The notes: generated by a model from the letters alone, not told the origin. Numbered from the stretch's first letter, positions 15,571 to 24,815 are shown. The stretch: DNA of 64,000 bases from an uncultured Campylobacter sp. (GCF_947255105.1 NZ_CAMYFP010000001.1:1-64000); one strand, 5' to 3'. Made by a program: numbers and translations.

Positions 15571-17520
15571 TTAACTATCGCTTTGTTCTAAATATACCGT
15601 TCTTGATGGGAAGGCAAACTCAACTTGATTTTTCTCCAATATATCTATAATTTTGAGATAAACATCCTCTTTTGTCTCCAAAAATTCAGCCCATACAACG
15701 CTTTTTGTAAAGCAGTAAATCATAATATTGATAGAGGACTCTGCAAACTCATCAAGGACTACAAAGAGTGTATTTTTATAACCTGCCAAGTCATCAACTG
15801 ATACAATCTTTTGCCTATGTCTTGAGATGTAGTCTTGAAATTTAGATGAGGTATCGTCTGCTTGTGCGATTCCTGGGTGGTTATGAAGCATCTCTTTTAT
15901 ATCTTTTATGCAACTTCTAAGCTGTGCTGGTGTTGTGTCGTAGGTTAGTCCGATATAGGTTTTAATTCTTCGTCCTACCTTTCTTCTGCTCCAGTTTTTG
16001 ACACTTTTACTCATAATTGTAGAGTTAGGAACAAAAACCAAAGCATTGTCAAATGTCCTAACAGTAGTCTTTCTAAGACCAATCTCGACAACAGTTCCCT
16101 CAACATCGCCACAAACTATCCAATCCCCTTGTGAAAATGAGTTGTCAAACAAAAGCATGATAGAGGCAAAAAAGTTGGCGATGATATCTTTGGTAGCAAG
16201 TGCAACAGCAAGTCCTCCAATACCTAGTGAAGCAAGTATGGTTGAGACATTAAAGCCAACATGATTTAAAAGTAGCAGAACCGCAATGATGATAATAAAA
16301 AAGTAAATTATCTTTATCATCATGTTTAAGACATCTTTTCTAGCACCCCTTGTAGCGATGTTGCCGATAAATATCATTCCATAACTTCTAATTAGACCAA
16401 TAGCAAGCCAAGCATACAAAAAGATATAGACCGCTCCAAAATATCTACTAAATGTAAAAGGAACTGGAAGCGGATAGTAGTAGATAGAGGCGCAAACTCC
16501 AGTGGCGTAGGCAATTAGTAGATATCCAATTGGTCCTTTTATCTCTTCGATTATCTGAGATTTGCTCTCTTTTGCATCTTTTTTCTGTCTTAAAAAAAGA
16601 CCAATAAAACCATACAAAATATTGGCAAAAAAGAGTCTTAGTGAGTAAAAAAGGACTATTGTGACTGTGATTAGAAGTATTTTTCCGCTGTTTATTTTGT
16701 TGGCATCAAATGGTAAATGTGAGTTGATAGCTTTTATGATGTTGTTTAGGTTGAAGGTCTTTAGAATAAGTCCGCTGCTTATTAAATTTATATTGTCCGA
16801 TAAAAACTTAATAATCTCTTTATAGGTCTCTAAATTTTCCTTTAAAAGTTCAAATTTAGCTAAAAGTTGCTCTTTTTTGACCTCATCTGTTATGCCATCT
16901 ATCTGAGAGCTATATTTTATATAATCCTTTGCTTGAAGTGCCAAAATGGTATTTTGTAGCTCTTTTTTTAACTGAGTCTGTGTTGCTCCTTCTAAATAGA
17001 GCTTTTCAAAACTAAGTATAAATTTATAAAAAATTTCCTTGTTGTCAAAAAGCATAAAGTCAAGATAGGCATCGATATATTGGAGGCTATTTTTGTTCTT
17101 TTGGTATCTTTTTACTCTATTGTTTATCTTTTTTTGCTCGTTTAGATAGGTAGAAATCTCTTTTTTATCAATTTTGTGGTTGATGATAGCATTTGGAATC
17201 TCTTTTAAAATGTTGTTTTTGTTTTCAAGTAGCAAATTTAGCTCTTTTTGGCTCTCATCTGTATCTTTTGTATTTTCTTTAAAAATTGTAATTTGACTAT
17301 CTATCTGCTTTAAGTCCTCTACAATTTGATCGATAGTGGTCTCTCCATCAGCTATCTCTACATCATTTTCATCTAAAAAATCATAAAGTTCTTTTTGAAT
17401 AGACTCTTTTTGAGTTGCTGGTTTTGGGCTATCTGTATTGTTTGCTTCAACCCCATCTGCCAATAGCGGAACAAAAGCAAAACTAATAATCAACAAACAT
17501 TTTCTTAAAGATACTCTCAT
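15571..17520 (-). CDS. MscS family mechanosensitive ion channel
   Basis: A 649-residue large MscS-type channel. A signal peptide (MRVSLRKCLLIISFAFVPLLADG) leads into a long periplasmic coiled region to about residue 260, then several membrane helices (about 275-440). The pore and conserved cytoplasmic segment follow: LASLGIGGLAVALATKDIIANFFASIML and the beta domain GDWIVCGDVEGTVVEIGLRKTTVRTFDN. It should open under membrane tension to release osmolytes. The longest frame begins at 17568, but the ATG at 17520 has GAGGGAG six bases upstream and produces a clean signal peptide, so I place the start there. It overlaps carbonic anhydrase by 38 bases. Confidence 0.88.
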   Translation of the reverse strand: MRVSLRKCLLIISFAFVPLLADGVEANNTDSPKPATQKESIQKELYDFLDENDVEIADGETTIDQIVEDLKQIDSQITIFKENTKDTDESQKELNLLLENKNNILKEIPNAIINHKIDKKEISTYLNEQKKINNRVKRYQKNKNSLQYIDAYLDFMLFDNKEIFYKFILSFEKLYLEGATQTQLKKELQNTILALQAKDYIKYSSQIDGITDEVKKEQLLAKFELLKENLETYKEIIKFLSDNINLISSGLILKTFNLNNIIKAINSHLPFDANKINSGKILLITVTIVLFYSLRLFFANILYGFIGLFLRQKKDAKESKSQIIEEIKGPIGYLLIAYATGVCASIYYYPLPVPFTFSRYFGAVYIFLYAWLAIGLIRSYGMIFIGNIATRGARKDVLNMMIKIIYFFIIIIAVLLLLNHVGFNVSTILASLGIGGLAVALATKDIIANFFASIMLLFDNSFSQGDWIVCGDVEGTVVEIGLRKTTVRTFDNALVFVPNSTIMSKSVKNWSRRKVGRRIKTYIGLTYDTTPAQLRSCIKDIKEMLHNHPGIAQADDTSSKFQDYISRHRQKIVSVDDLAGYKNTLFVVLDEFAESSINIMIYCFTKSVVWAEFLETKEDVYLKIIDILEKNQVEFAFPSRTVYLEQSDS

Positions 17521-18148
17521 AATCAACTCCCTCTTCAATAATCTTAAAATGGTGTGTCTTTTCATCAAAAATATAGATAAGCCCCGTTTCTATGATAAAG
17601 TGCCAACCATGTATTTTGACCTTTTTACTCTCTACTGCCTCCTTAAGACCTGGATAGGTGTAGAGATTGTCTATAGAGTTGATGATATTTAACCTCTCTG
17701 TATACCACTGGATTTTTGAAGTGCTGTCTAAATTTAACTTCAAAATCTCCTCTTTTATCGGTGCTAAAAGGTTGAGCCATTTTTTTATATTTGGAACTTT
17801 TTGAAGTTTTTCATTGTCATAATAGAGCGCCGCACAGCCGCCGCAGTTGCTATGTCCGCAAACTACAATGTTTTTTACTTTTAGCTCGTTGATAGCATAC
17901 TCAATAGCAGCCGTTGTTGCAACATAATCATCACTCACTCTATAGGGCGGGACGATATTTGCGACATTTCTTACTACAAAAAGCTCTCCTGGAAGTGTAT
18001 TTGTTATCATATTTGGCACAACTCTTGAGTCCGAACAGCCAATAAAGAGCGTGTGAGGGGATTGGTGGTCTGCTAAATCTTTAAACAGATCTTCATTTTT
18101 TAGATAATCCTCATCCATAAATTTGATGGCGCCCTCTACGATATCCAT
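17483..18148 (-). CDS. beta-class carbonic anhydrase
   Basis: A 221-residue beta carbonic anhydrase interconverting CO2 and bicarbonate, important for a capnophilic organism. Zinc ligands and catalytic pair are in IGCSDSRVVP (Cys, Asp, Arg) and VVCGHSNCGGC (His, Cys). The frame could open at GTG 18154, but GGAGG at 18154-18158 overlaps that codon and lies five bases before the ATG at 18148, so the ATG is the start. A TATAAT is at 18173-18178. The 3' end contains the mscS start region, so the channel gene is translated from the same message. Confidence 0.93.
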   Translation of the reverse strand: MDIVEGAIKFMDEDYLKNEDLFKDLADHQSPHTLFIGCSDSRVVPNMITNTLPGELFVVRNVANIVPPYRVSDDYVATTAAIEYAINELKVKNIVVCGHSNCGGCAALYYDNEKLQKVPNIKKWLNLLAPIKEEILKLNLDSTSKIQWYTERLNIINSIDNLYTYPGLKEAVESKKVKIHGWHFIIETGLIYIFDEKTHHFKIIEEGVDYESIFKKMFVDY

Positions 18149-18172
18149 CTTCACCTCCGTTTTGATTTGCTT

Positions 18173-18178
18173 ATTATA
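18173..18178 (-). promoter_or_regulatory. -10 element of carbonic anhydrase-mscS operon
   Basis: TATAAT on the minus strand, context TATATAATAAG, 25 bases upstream of the ATG. Confidence 0.6.
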
Positions 18179-18233
18179 TACATAAAAATGTAAATAGTTG
18201 TGTAGTAATTTAATTTTTTATATAAATTTATAT

Positions 18234-18271
18234 GGTTAAATTTAACCAATATTTACTCTATTGTGGTTAAA
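18234..18271. promoter_or_regulatory. GGTTAAA palindrome and third half site
   Basis: GGTTAAATTTAACC (18234-18247) is a perfect 14-base palindrome. A further GGTTAAA half site is at 18265-18271, just before the BI-1 gene -10 (TATATT, 18281-18286). The spacing upstream of two divergent genes is what an operator would look like, but the AAATTT core is very common in this DNA. Confidence 0.35.
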
Positions 18272-18306
18272 ATAATCATTTATATTAAGAAAACGAGGAG
18301 ATTTAT

Positions 18307-18984
18307 ATGAGTCTATATGATAGAGATTATCTTGCGCAATCTGGCGAAGTCGAGATAGAAAGAAGTAGAGCTACAAGTATTGTAAGAGATACCTACAAAC
18401 TACTCACCGCATCACTTATTGCTGCTACTGCTGGAGCTTATGTTGGAATGGGTGCTCTTGCGGTTTATAATTGGTTGTTGTTTTTTATAGTTGAAATGGC
18501 TTTGATATTTGGCATGCACTACACAGTTGCAAAGGGCTTTAATAGTATCGCTTTGGCACTTTTGTTTGCCTTTACATTTATCACAGGTTTTGGGCTTGCT
18601 CCAATATTAAATGCATATATTGCACATGGCGCTGGACATGTCATAACTAACGCATTTTTAACAACAGCTTTGGTATTTGGAGTTTTGACTGTCTATGCTA
18701 TCAACACAAAAACAGATGTTGTCTCTTGGGGCAAAAGTCTATTTTACATATTGCTAGCAGTTATAGTTGTAAGTATTTTAAATTTGCTCTTCTTTAAAAG
18801 TGGCTTGCTAGATCTTGTTATATCAGCAATTACAGCTGTTTTGTTTAGCTGCTATATAGTTTATGATACACAAAACATCTTCAAAGGAAGATATGAGTCA
18901 CCTATTTTGGCGGCAGTTAGCATGTATCTAAACATTCTTAACCTATTTTTATCTTTGCTTAGACTTTTTGGTAGCAGAGATTGA
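18307..18984 (+). CDS. Bax inhibitor-1/YccA family membrane protein
   Basis: A 225-residue integral membrane protein with about seven hydrophobic helices from residue 30 to the end, preceded by a charged N-terminal segment (SLYDRDYLAQSGEVEIERSR). The helix pair TGFGLAPILNAYI and the C-terminal DTQNIFKGRYESPILAAVSMYLNILNLF, with its conserved Asp and the SxYLxxxNLF pattern, match the BI-1/YccA family. In E. coli YccA modulates FtsH; other members leak Ca2+ and sense pH. The exact role here is unknown. GAGGAG precedes the ATG and a strong hairpin follows the stop, so it is a single-gene transcript. Confidence 0.88.
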   Translation: MSLYDRDYLAQSGEVEIERSRATSIVRDTYKLLTASLIAATAGAYVGMGALAVYNWLLFFIVEMALIFGMHYTVAKGFNSIALALLFAFTFITGFGLAPILNAYIAHGAGHVITNAFLTTALVFGVLTVYAINTKTDVVSWGKSLFYILLAVIVVSILNLLFFKSGLLDLVISAITAVLFSCYIVYDTQNIFKGRYESPILAAVSMYLNILNLFLSLLRLFGSRD

Positions 18985-18985
18985 T

Positions 18986-19008
18986 GTTTTGGGGTCTCTC
19001 CCCAAAAC
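18986..19008 (+). terminator. hairpin after BI-1 gene
   Basis: Perfect 9-base stem GTTTTGGGG/CCCCAAAAC with loop TCTCT, two bases after the stop codon. There is no long T run after it, only TCAAATTT. Confidence 0.6.
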
Positions 19009-19039
19009 TCAAATTTAACTTAAATTTATCTATTTTTTA

Positions 19040-19045
19040 TATAAT
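19040..19045 (+). promoter_or_regulatory. -10 element of the secG-frr operon
   Basis: TATAAT preceded by TATTTTTTA, 31 bases upstream of the secG TTG start; AAGGAT lies at 19065-19070. Confidence 0.6.
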
Positions 19046-19075
19046 AACAACCTATTAAATTTATAAGGATAAAAC

Positions 19076-19396
19076 TTGACTACCACTTTGTTAGTAATAC
19101 AGTTTCTCTTAACTGTTATCATAACCATATCGGTACTTTTACAAAAAAGCTCATCTATCGGACTTGGAGCATATAGCGGAAGTAACGAAAGTCTTTTTGG
19201 CGCAAAGGGACCTGCTGGATTTTTGGCTAAATTTACAGCGATTATGGGACTTTTATTTGTTTTAAATGCACTTGCTTTGGGACATCTTTATCAAAAAAAT
19301 AGCAGTAGCTCTCTGCTTGAAAACTATAAGGTGGAAACTCCTTTGCCAAGCACGCTAGATGATAGCAAGCTCCCACCAAAAGCTCCGTCACTTTAA
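19076..19396 (+). CDS. secG: preprotein translocase subunit SecG
   Basis: A 106-residue small subunit of the SecYEG channel. Two membrane helices are visible, residues 2-20 and about 50-70, joined by the conserved loop LLQKSSSIGLGAYSGSNESLFGAKGP, which contains the family pattern around GAxxGS and FG. The C-terminal 30 residues are polar. The start is TTG at 19076 after AAGGAT. It is followed 18 bases later by frr, the usual neighbour in Campylobacter. Confidence 0.92.
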   Translation: MTTTLLVIQFLLTVIITISVLLQKSSSIGLGAYSGSNESLFGAKGPAGFLAKFTAIMGLLFVLNALALGHLYQKNSSSSLLENYKVETPLPSTLDDSKLPPKAPSL

Positions 19397-19414
19397 TTCA
19401 TAAAAGGGTTTTAG

Positions 19415-19972
19415 ATGCTAGAAAATATCTATAAAAATCAAAAAGAGAGCTCAGTAAAGGCTATCGAGGCACTCAAAAGAGACTTTATGACACTAAGAAC
19501 AGGCAAGGTAAATATAAACATACTTGATAATGTCTTTGTTGAATACTATGGCAACCAAACTCCTCTAAATCAAGTAGCAACAGTGCTTGCAACAGATGCT
19601 ATGACCATAACAATAACACCATGGGAAAAGACAATGATAAAGCCTATAGATACTGCTATAAAGGCTGCAAATATTGGTGTTACTCCAAATAGCGACGCTG
19701 AGGGCATAAAGCTCTATTTTCCACCAATGACTACTGAGCAAAGAGAGGAAAATGTAAAAAGAGCCAAAGCGATGGGCGAAAAAGCAAAGGTTAGTATAAG
19801 AAACATAAGAAAAGAGGCAAATGACGAGATTAAAAAGAGCGAAAAAGAGCTAAATTTATCAGAAGATGATGTCAAAAAAGCCTATGATGATGTTCAAAAA
19901 ATAACAGACGAATTTACTTCTAAGGTAGATAGCGAAGTAAAAAACAAAGAAGTTGAGCTTTTAAAAGTATAG
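19415..19972 (+). CDS. frr: ribosome recycling factor
   Basis: A 185-residue RRF that, with EF-G, releases mRNA and tRNA from the post-termination ribosome. Family features: the start MLENIYKNQKESSVKAIEAL, LRTGKVNINILDNVFVEYYG near residue 28, the hinge around PFDKxxxK-like ITPWEKTMIKPIDTAIKA, and the long helical C-terminus NIRKEANDEIKKSEKE. The length is exactly typical. AAGGG is just before the ATG. It ends one base before the next ATG, so the RDD gene is in the same operon. Confidence 0.96.
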   Translation: MLENIYKNQKESSVKAIEALKRDFMTLRTGKVNINILDNVFVEYYGNQTPLNQVATVLATDAMTITITPWEKTMIKPIDTAIKAANIGVTPNSDAEGIKLYFPPMTTEQREENVKRAKAMGEKAKVSIRNIRKEANDEIKKSEKELNLSEDDVKKAYDDVQKITDEFTSKVDSEVKNKEVELLKV

Positions 19973-20389
19973 ATGTCAAAGATAAAAGGTCAAATTTCCC
20001 CTATTTTTCCGCGCATAAAGGCCTTTTTAATAGATATGTTTATGATAGCTATACCGGAGCTCTATATTGTAACTTATGTGATACTTGGTGGAAAAGATGA
20101 GTTTTTAAAAAGTCATCTTTCTATCTTTCTTATTTGGCTCCTATATGGCATAATCATCTCACTATTTCAATCAAAAACTGCCCAAAGTCCAGGATATAGA
20201 GCTATGGATATCTACTTGATAAATTTAAAAACCGGCAAAAAACCCTCATTTTTGGACTGCTTTTTTAGATATGTTCTCTTTATAGTCTTTGGTCCTTTTG
20301 GGCTGCTATTTTGCCTTTTTAGAAAAGACCGACTAAATTTACACGACATAGCAACTAAGATAGCGCCACTCATAAAGAAAAATCAATAG
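19973..20389 (+). CDS. RDD family membrane protein
   Basis: A 138-residue membrane protein. Residues 15-35 (IKAFLIDMFMIAIPELYIVT) give the first helix with the Asp typical of the RDD family in place of the first RD pair; the second helix is LSIFLIWLLYGIIISLF, followed by AQSPGYRAMDIYLINL and a third helix YVLFIVFGPFGLLFCLF; DRLNLHDIATKI closes the domain. RDD proteins are small transport or antiport-like membrane proteins of uncertain function. The ATG follows the frr stop without a gap, and its ribosome binding site would lie in frr. Confidence 0.8.
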   Translation: MSKIKGQISPIFPRIKAFLIDMFMIAIPELYIVTYVILGGKDEFLKSHLSIFLIWLLYGIIISLFQSKTAQSPGYRAMDIYLINLKTGKKPSFLDCFFRYVLFIVFGPFGLLFCLFRKDRLNLHDIATKIAPLIKKNQ

Positions 20390-20446
20390 CGTTAAAATAA
20401 AAAATGATTTTTAATAGTGGGCTAAATTATTTAAAGAGGGCTTAAA

Positions 20447-20560
20447 ATGAGAGAGATAAAAACATCAATCCACTTTTTTACAAACAGACAATCTAGCCTC
20501 AAATTTAAAAATTTAAAATCAACCACTACAACTTTAGTCAAATTTAAAGTGAGCTTTTAG
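20447..20560 (+). CDS. possible 37-residue basic peptide before EamA gene
   Basis: An ATG six bases after AAAGAGGG opens a 37-codon frame (MREIKTSIHFFTNRQSSLKF...), which ends TAG directly against the ATG of the EamA gene (TAGATG). The peptide is basic, rich in Lys, Thr, Phe and Ser and not hydrophobic. The ribosome binding site and abutting stop suggest a leader or coupled small gene; the AAATTTAAA-rich DNA could also leave such a frame open by chance. Confidence 0.35.
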   Translation: MREIKTSIHFFTNRQSSLKFKNLKSTTTTLVKFKVSF

Positions 20561-21448
20561 ATGTTAAAAAACAGATATAGCTTTGGAATCATACTAACCA
20601 TAATAAGTGGTATTTCATGGGGCTTTGCGGGAGCTTGCGGGCAATATCTTTTTGAGGTAAAAGAGCTAGATCCAAAGTGGCTTGCTACGGTGCGAATTTT
20701 TTACTCAGCTCTCTTTCTTGGAGTTCCTGTGATTTTCAAATTTAAAAAAGAGGCAAAGGCGCTTTTGAGTGATAAAGTTGGCATGATAGAGCTGCTTATT
20801 TTTGCTATTTTTGGATTATTTGTCTGCCACTATACTTACTACATGGCTATTGAGTTAAGCAATGCTGCAATTGCTACAGTTTTGCAATATACAGCGCCTG
20901 CAATGATACTTGTCTATGTAGCCATCAAAAATAGAGCCTTTCCTAAAAAACGAGAGTTGCTTGCTCTACTTTTTGCGATGGTTGGAGTCTTTTTGCTAGC
21001 AACTCACGGAAAACTAGATAGCTTTCAGATCCCTAAAAAAGCCCTTATTATCGGGCTTATATCGGCGGTTTGCGTTGCAATATATACCTTAAGTCCTATC
21101 AATAACAACAAAAAATATGGCACTGTAGTAACACTTGCTATGGCGCTAATTGTAGGTTCGTTTTTCTCTATTTTTGCCACAGGATACTGGGGTTTGCAAG
21201 GGGCTTATGATATTGAAAGCTTTCTTGCTGCTGCTGGCGTGGTCTTTTTTGGAACTATCGTTTCATTTACCTGCTATCTTTATGGAGTTAGTATAATTGG
21301 ACCATCAAGAGCAAGCTTAATAACCGCCATTGAACCTGTTTCGGCTGCAGTTTTTGTCTATTTGTGGTTTGGTACAAAATTTGTCTTTGTGGATTATGTT
21401 GGGTTTGTTTTGATACTTGCCTGCACTGCACTTCTTGCTAGAAAATAA
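20561..21448 (+). CDS. EamA/DMT family transporter
   Basis: A 295-residue drug/metabolite transporter superfamily member with ten predicted membrane helices in two EamA repeats (about residues 8-135 and 152-293). Typical features are the start ISGISWGFAGACGQYLF, the segment AAIATVLQYTAPAMILVYVA ending repeat one, and SRASLITAIEPVSAAVFVYLWFG in repeat two. Direction and substrate (amino acids or metabolites are usual) cannot be told from sequence. It converges with recJ, with only 6 bases between the stops. Confidence 0.88.
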   Translation: MLKNRYSFGIILTIISGISWGFAGACGQYLFEVKELDPKWLATVRIFYSALFLGVPVIFKFKKEAKALLSDKVGMIELLIFAIFGLFVCHYTYYMAIELSNAAIATVLQYTAPAMILVYVAIKNRAFPKKRELLALLFAMVGVFLLATHGKLDSFQIPKKALIIGLISAVCVAIYTLSPINNNKKYGTVVTLAMALIVGSFFSIFATGYWGLQGAYDIESFLAAAGVVFFGTIVSFTCYLYGVSIIGPSRASLITAIEPVSAAVFVYLWFGTKFVFVDYVGFVLILACTALLARK

Positions 21449-21454
21449 CTAAAT

Positions 21455-23035
21455 TTAGTGTGAAACTATCTCTTTGATGATGAGTTCTGGGCTTATCATC
21501 TTTTTAAACTCATTTTTTGTAATTGTGGCAATAATCGTGATATAGTCATTCTCTTTTGGTCTTACATCAAAGTTAAAAAATAGCGCCTCTTTTATAGTGC
21601 CGCCCTTTTTTAGGGTCATTTTAAGGTGATTTTGATCTTTTCCAATAGTTCTTATGAGAAGCACTTTTAGATCTTTTAAGATAAATGTAGGACGCGGGTT
21701 TTTTTGTCCATAAGGCTCAAAAAACTCCAAAATGTCAAGCATTTCAAGATCTAACTCATCTAAATTTAACTCTCCCAAAATCTCATCTTTGTAGTTTGTT
21801 GAAGCTATGATATCCTCTTTTGAAATTTGAGAGTTCAAAGCTTCTTTAAATTTCATTAAATTTGAAGGGTCTATTACTATGCCAGCAGCACTTCTATGCC
21901 CTCCATATCCTATCAAAAGCTCTCTGTTGTCCTCTATCGCCTTTAAAATATCAAATCTGCCGACACTTCTTGCACTTCCCTTTGCCCTGTCATCATCTAT
22001 GCTAAAGACAATTGCTGGTTTTTTATACTGTTTACAAAGTCTTGAGGCAACTATGCCTATAACTCCCTCATGCCACTCTTTGCCCCAAGCAACGATGATG
22101 CTGTCATCTTCATCGACATTTAAAATGGAGTCTTCATAGAGGTTTTTCTCCTCCTCTTTTCTTGAGTTATTTATGCTTATAATCTCATCAAGATAGCCAT
22201 TTGCCTTGCGAATATCGGTCGAAGACAAAAACTTATAAGAGAGCGTTGCGTCGTCCATTCTGCCTGTGGAGTTTATGAGTGGTGCTATTAGAAAACTAAT
22301 ATCATCAAAGCCAAATTTAGACTTGCCATAATACTCTCTTATTGCCCTAAAACAAGCTCTTTTGCTCCTATTTAGATGCTCAAGTCCCAGCCTTGTAAGA
22401 ACTCTATTCATATCGCGAAGCTCCATCATATCGGCAATGATAGCAAGTAGCAAAATATCAAGAGATTTTGACATATCGTAGTTTATGCCAAAGACATCTT
22501 TGAGCGCGCCAACTAGATACCAAGCAACTTGCGCACCGCATATCTCACTATTTGGGAAATGGCACTCTTGCTGCTTTGGGTTGATGATGGCAAAGGCTAT
22601 TGGCAACTTGCTTGGAGGTTGATGGTGATCTGTAATGATAAGCTCAATCCCTCTTTTTTGGCAACAAATAGCCGCTTCATCTGCGCTTATGCCATTATCA
22701 ACTGTGATTATTAGGTTGGTGTTTGCTGGAAGATTGTCTATGATGGTGCTATTTAGTCCATACCCTTCCGTAAAGCGGTTGGGGATCTTGACATCAAATT
22801 TAGCTCCAACTCTTTGTAAAAAGTGGGTTAAAATGACGCTACTTACGATTCCATCGACATCATAATCGCCCACTATTATGATATTTTCTTTTTCTTCTAC
22901 CGCTTTTTTTATCCGTTTGGCAGCTTTGTAGTTGTCCTTTAGCTCAGACGGTAGCGGAATATCTCCTGCTTTTTTGCAACTATCATCTTTAAAACGGTTA
23001 TGTAAAATCTCTTTTAACTCTTTTTTTCCTATCAT
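21455..23035 (-). CDS. recJ: single-strand-specific exonuclease RecJ
   Basis: A 526-residue 5'-3' exonuclease acting in recombination and mismatch repair. DHH-family motifs are clear: VGDYDVDGIVS near residue 56, TVDNGIS near 111, ITDHHQPP near 134, and the DHHA1 motif GYGGHRSAAGIVID near residue 378. A C-terminal OB-fold region follows (about 430-520). It starts at ATG overlapping the pyrG stop by four bases, so pyrG and recJ form an operon. At 526 residues it is slightly shorter than the E. coli protein (577), as in other Campylobacterota. Confidence 0.93.
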   Translation of the reverse strand: MIGKKELKEILHNRFKDDSCKKAGDIPLPSELKDNYKAAKRIKKAVEEKENIIIVGDYDVDGIVSSVILTHFLQRVGAKFDVKIPNRFTEGYGLNSTIIDNLPANTNLIITVDNGISADEAAICCQKRGIELIITDHHQPPSKLPIAFAIINPKQQECHFPNSEICGAQVAWYLVGALKDVFGINYDMSKSLDILLLAIIADMMELRDMNRVLTRLGLEHLNRSKRACFRAIREYYGKSKFGFDDISFLIAPLINSTGRMDDATLSYKFLSSTDIRKANGYLDEIISINNSRKEEEKNLYEDSILNVDEDDSIIVAWGKEWHEGVIGIVASRLCKQYKKPAIVFSIDDDRAKGSARSVGRFDILKAIEDNRELLIGYGGHRSAAGIVIDPSNLMKFKEALNSQISKEDIIASTNYKDEILGELNLDELDLEMLDILEFFEPYGQKNPRPTFILKDLKVLLIRTIGKDQNHLKMTLKKGGTIKEALFFNFDVRPKENDYITIIATITKNEFKKMISPELIIKEIVSH

Positions 23036-24654
23036 TTTTTAAGTGCCGCTTTTATAAATCCTAAAATTGCAGGATTGGGTCTTGTGAGGCGAGAGGTAAA
23101 TTCTGGATGAAACTGAACACCTAGAAAAAATGGATGATTTTTTAACTCAACAGCCTCTATAAGCCCATCACTTTCACCGCTTACTATCATATTGTTTTTC
23201 TCAAAAATCTCCCTGTAGGCTGGGTTTGCCTCATATCTATGTCTGTGACGCTCTTTGATTTTATTGCTACCATAAATTTGAGAAAGAAGAGTTTCTTTTT
23301 TTATGTCACACTCATAAGCGCCAAGTCGCATAGTCCCGCCAAGTGGGCTTTTGTGAGTTCTAAGCTGCTTTTTACCATGACTATCGATAAACTCATCAAT
23401 TAGATAGATAATTGGCTCTTTTGTATTTTCATCAAACTCAACCGAATTTGCCCCTTTTATCCCTAAAACATCTCTTGCAAACTCAATTAAAGCAAGTTGC
23501 ATTCCAAGACAAATCCCAAGAAATGGGATATTGTGCTCTCTTGCAAATTTGATAGCTGCCATCTTGCCGTCTATCCCGCGGTTTCCAAAACCACCTGCTA
23601 CCAATATGCCATTGACATTTTTAAATAGCTCTTCTACATTTGTCTTATCTATGCGCTCACTATCGCACCACTTGATATTGACTCTTACATCAAGCCCTGC
23701 GCCTGCGTGAATAAGTGCTTCAGTTAGGCTTTTGTAGCTCTCTTTAAGCTCCAAATACTTACCCACAAAGGCAATCTCTACACTATCACTTGGAGCTAAC
23801 ACTCTTTTTACCAAACTATCCCAATTTTGCATATTTGGCTTTAGCTCGCCAAGTCCCAAAGTCTCGGAAATTGGCACTAAGATATCTTGCTTTAAAAAAG
23901 AGAGTGGGACTTGATAGATACTTGCAAGATCTGGACTTTCTATAACTGAGTTTTTCTCAACTCCACAACTTAAAGCAATCTTATCTTTTAACTCCCTGTT
24001 TAGCGGCATTTGACTTCTACAAATTATCATATCAGGCGTTATGCCTATCCTTCTAAGCTCGCCAACGCTGTGTTGTGTTGGTTTGGTTTTAAGCTCACCT
24101 GCTACCTTTATATATGGCACAAGTGTTAGATGAACATACATTGCATTTTTTCTACCAACTTCGCTTCTAAGTGCTCTAATAGCCTCTAAAAAAGGAAGTC
24201 CCTCTATATCTCCAACAGTTCCACCAATCTCAACTATCAAGATATCATTGCCTTGACCCGCCTTTTTGATGCGATCAACTATCTCTCCAACGATGTGAGG
24301 GATCACTTGAATAGTTTTACCCAAATAATCCCCGCGGCGCTCCTTTTCTATAACTGTGCTATAGACCTTTCCTGTTGTAAAGTTGTTTTTCTGGCTTAAA
24401 TTTTCATCTAAAAAACGCTCATAATGTCCCAAATCCAAGTCAGTTTCAGCGCCATCATCAGTTACAAAAACCTCGCCATGTTCAAGTGGGCTCATAGTGC
24501 CAGGATCTACATTTATGTAGGGATCTGCCTTTAGGATACTTACCTTAAAGCCTACGTTTTTTAGAAGTGTTGCGATACTTGCAGCTGCAATTCCTTTGCC
24601 AAGAGAGCTTAAAACTCCGCCTGTTACAAAGATATATTTTGTCTCTTTTAGCAT
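23032..24654 (-). CDS. pyrG: CTP synthase
   Basis: A 540-residue enzyme that aminates UTP to CTP with glutamine and ATP. The N-terminal synthetase begins KYIFVTGGVLSSLGKGIAAAS and has DPYINVDPGTMSPLEHGEVFVTDDG (seen around residue 42-65) and the tetramer and UTP-binding segment VEIGGTVGDIEG. The class I glutamine amidotransferase has GGFGNRG, nucleophile Cys in GICLGMQ near residue 380 and the HPEF catalytic His-Glu near 515. Full normal length. Followed by recJ with a four-base overlap. Confidence 0.97.
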   Translation of the reverse strand: MLKETKYIFVTGGVLSSLGKGIAAASIATLLKNVGFKVSILKADPYINVDPGTMSPLEHGEVFVTDDGAETDLDLGHYERFLDENLSQKNNFTTGKVYSTVIEKERRGDYLGKTIQVIPHIVGEIVDRIKKAGQGNDILIVEIGGTVGDIEGLPFLEAIRALRSEVGRKNAMYVHLTLVPYIKVAGELKTKPTQHSVGELRRIGITPDMIICRSQMPLNRELKDKIALSCGVEKNSVIESPDLASIYQVPLSFLKQDILVPISETLGLGELKPNMQNWDSLVKRVLAPSDSVEIAFVGKYLELKESYKSLTEALIHAGAGLDVRVNIKWCDSERIDKTNVEELFKNVNGILVAGGFGNRGIDGKMAAIKFAREHNIPFLGICLGMQLALIEFARDVLGIKGANSVEFDENTKEPIIYLIDEFIDSHGKKQLRTHKSPLGGTMRLGAYECDIKKETLLSQIYGSNKIKERHRHRYEANPAYREIFEKNNMIVSGESDGLIEAVELKNHPFFLGVQFHPEFTSRLTRPNPAILGFIKAALKK

Positions 24655-24809
24655 ATTTTTCCTTAAATTTTTTCTAGCTCAATTATACCTTTTTAACTTT
24701 TATAGTTGATAAAAATAGAGAAATTTAAGAGTTAATTAGGTTGAAATTTAAGAGAGTAAAATAGGGTTATTTAAATTTGTTTATAAGCTTTATTCTATTT
24801 TTATTTAGA

Positions 24810-24815
24810 TAAAAT
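24810..24815 (+). promoter_or_regulatory. -10 element directly before the DUF4492-cydAB start
   Basis: TAAAAT ends seven bases before the ATG at 24823, so transcription would begin at or next to the start codon. No Shine-Dalgarno sequence lies before the ATG, which supports a leaderless message. Confidence 0.4.
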
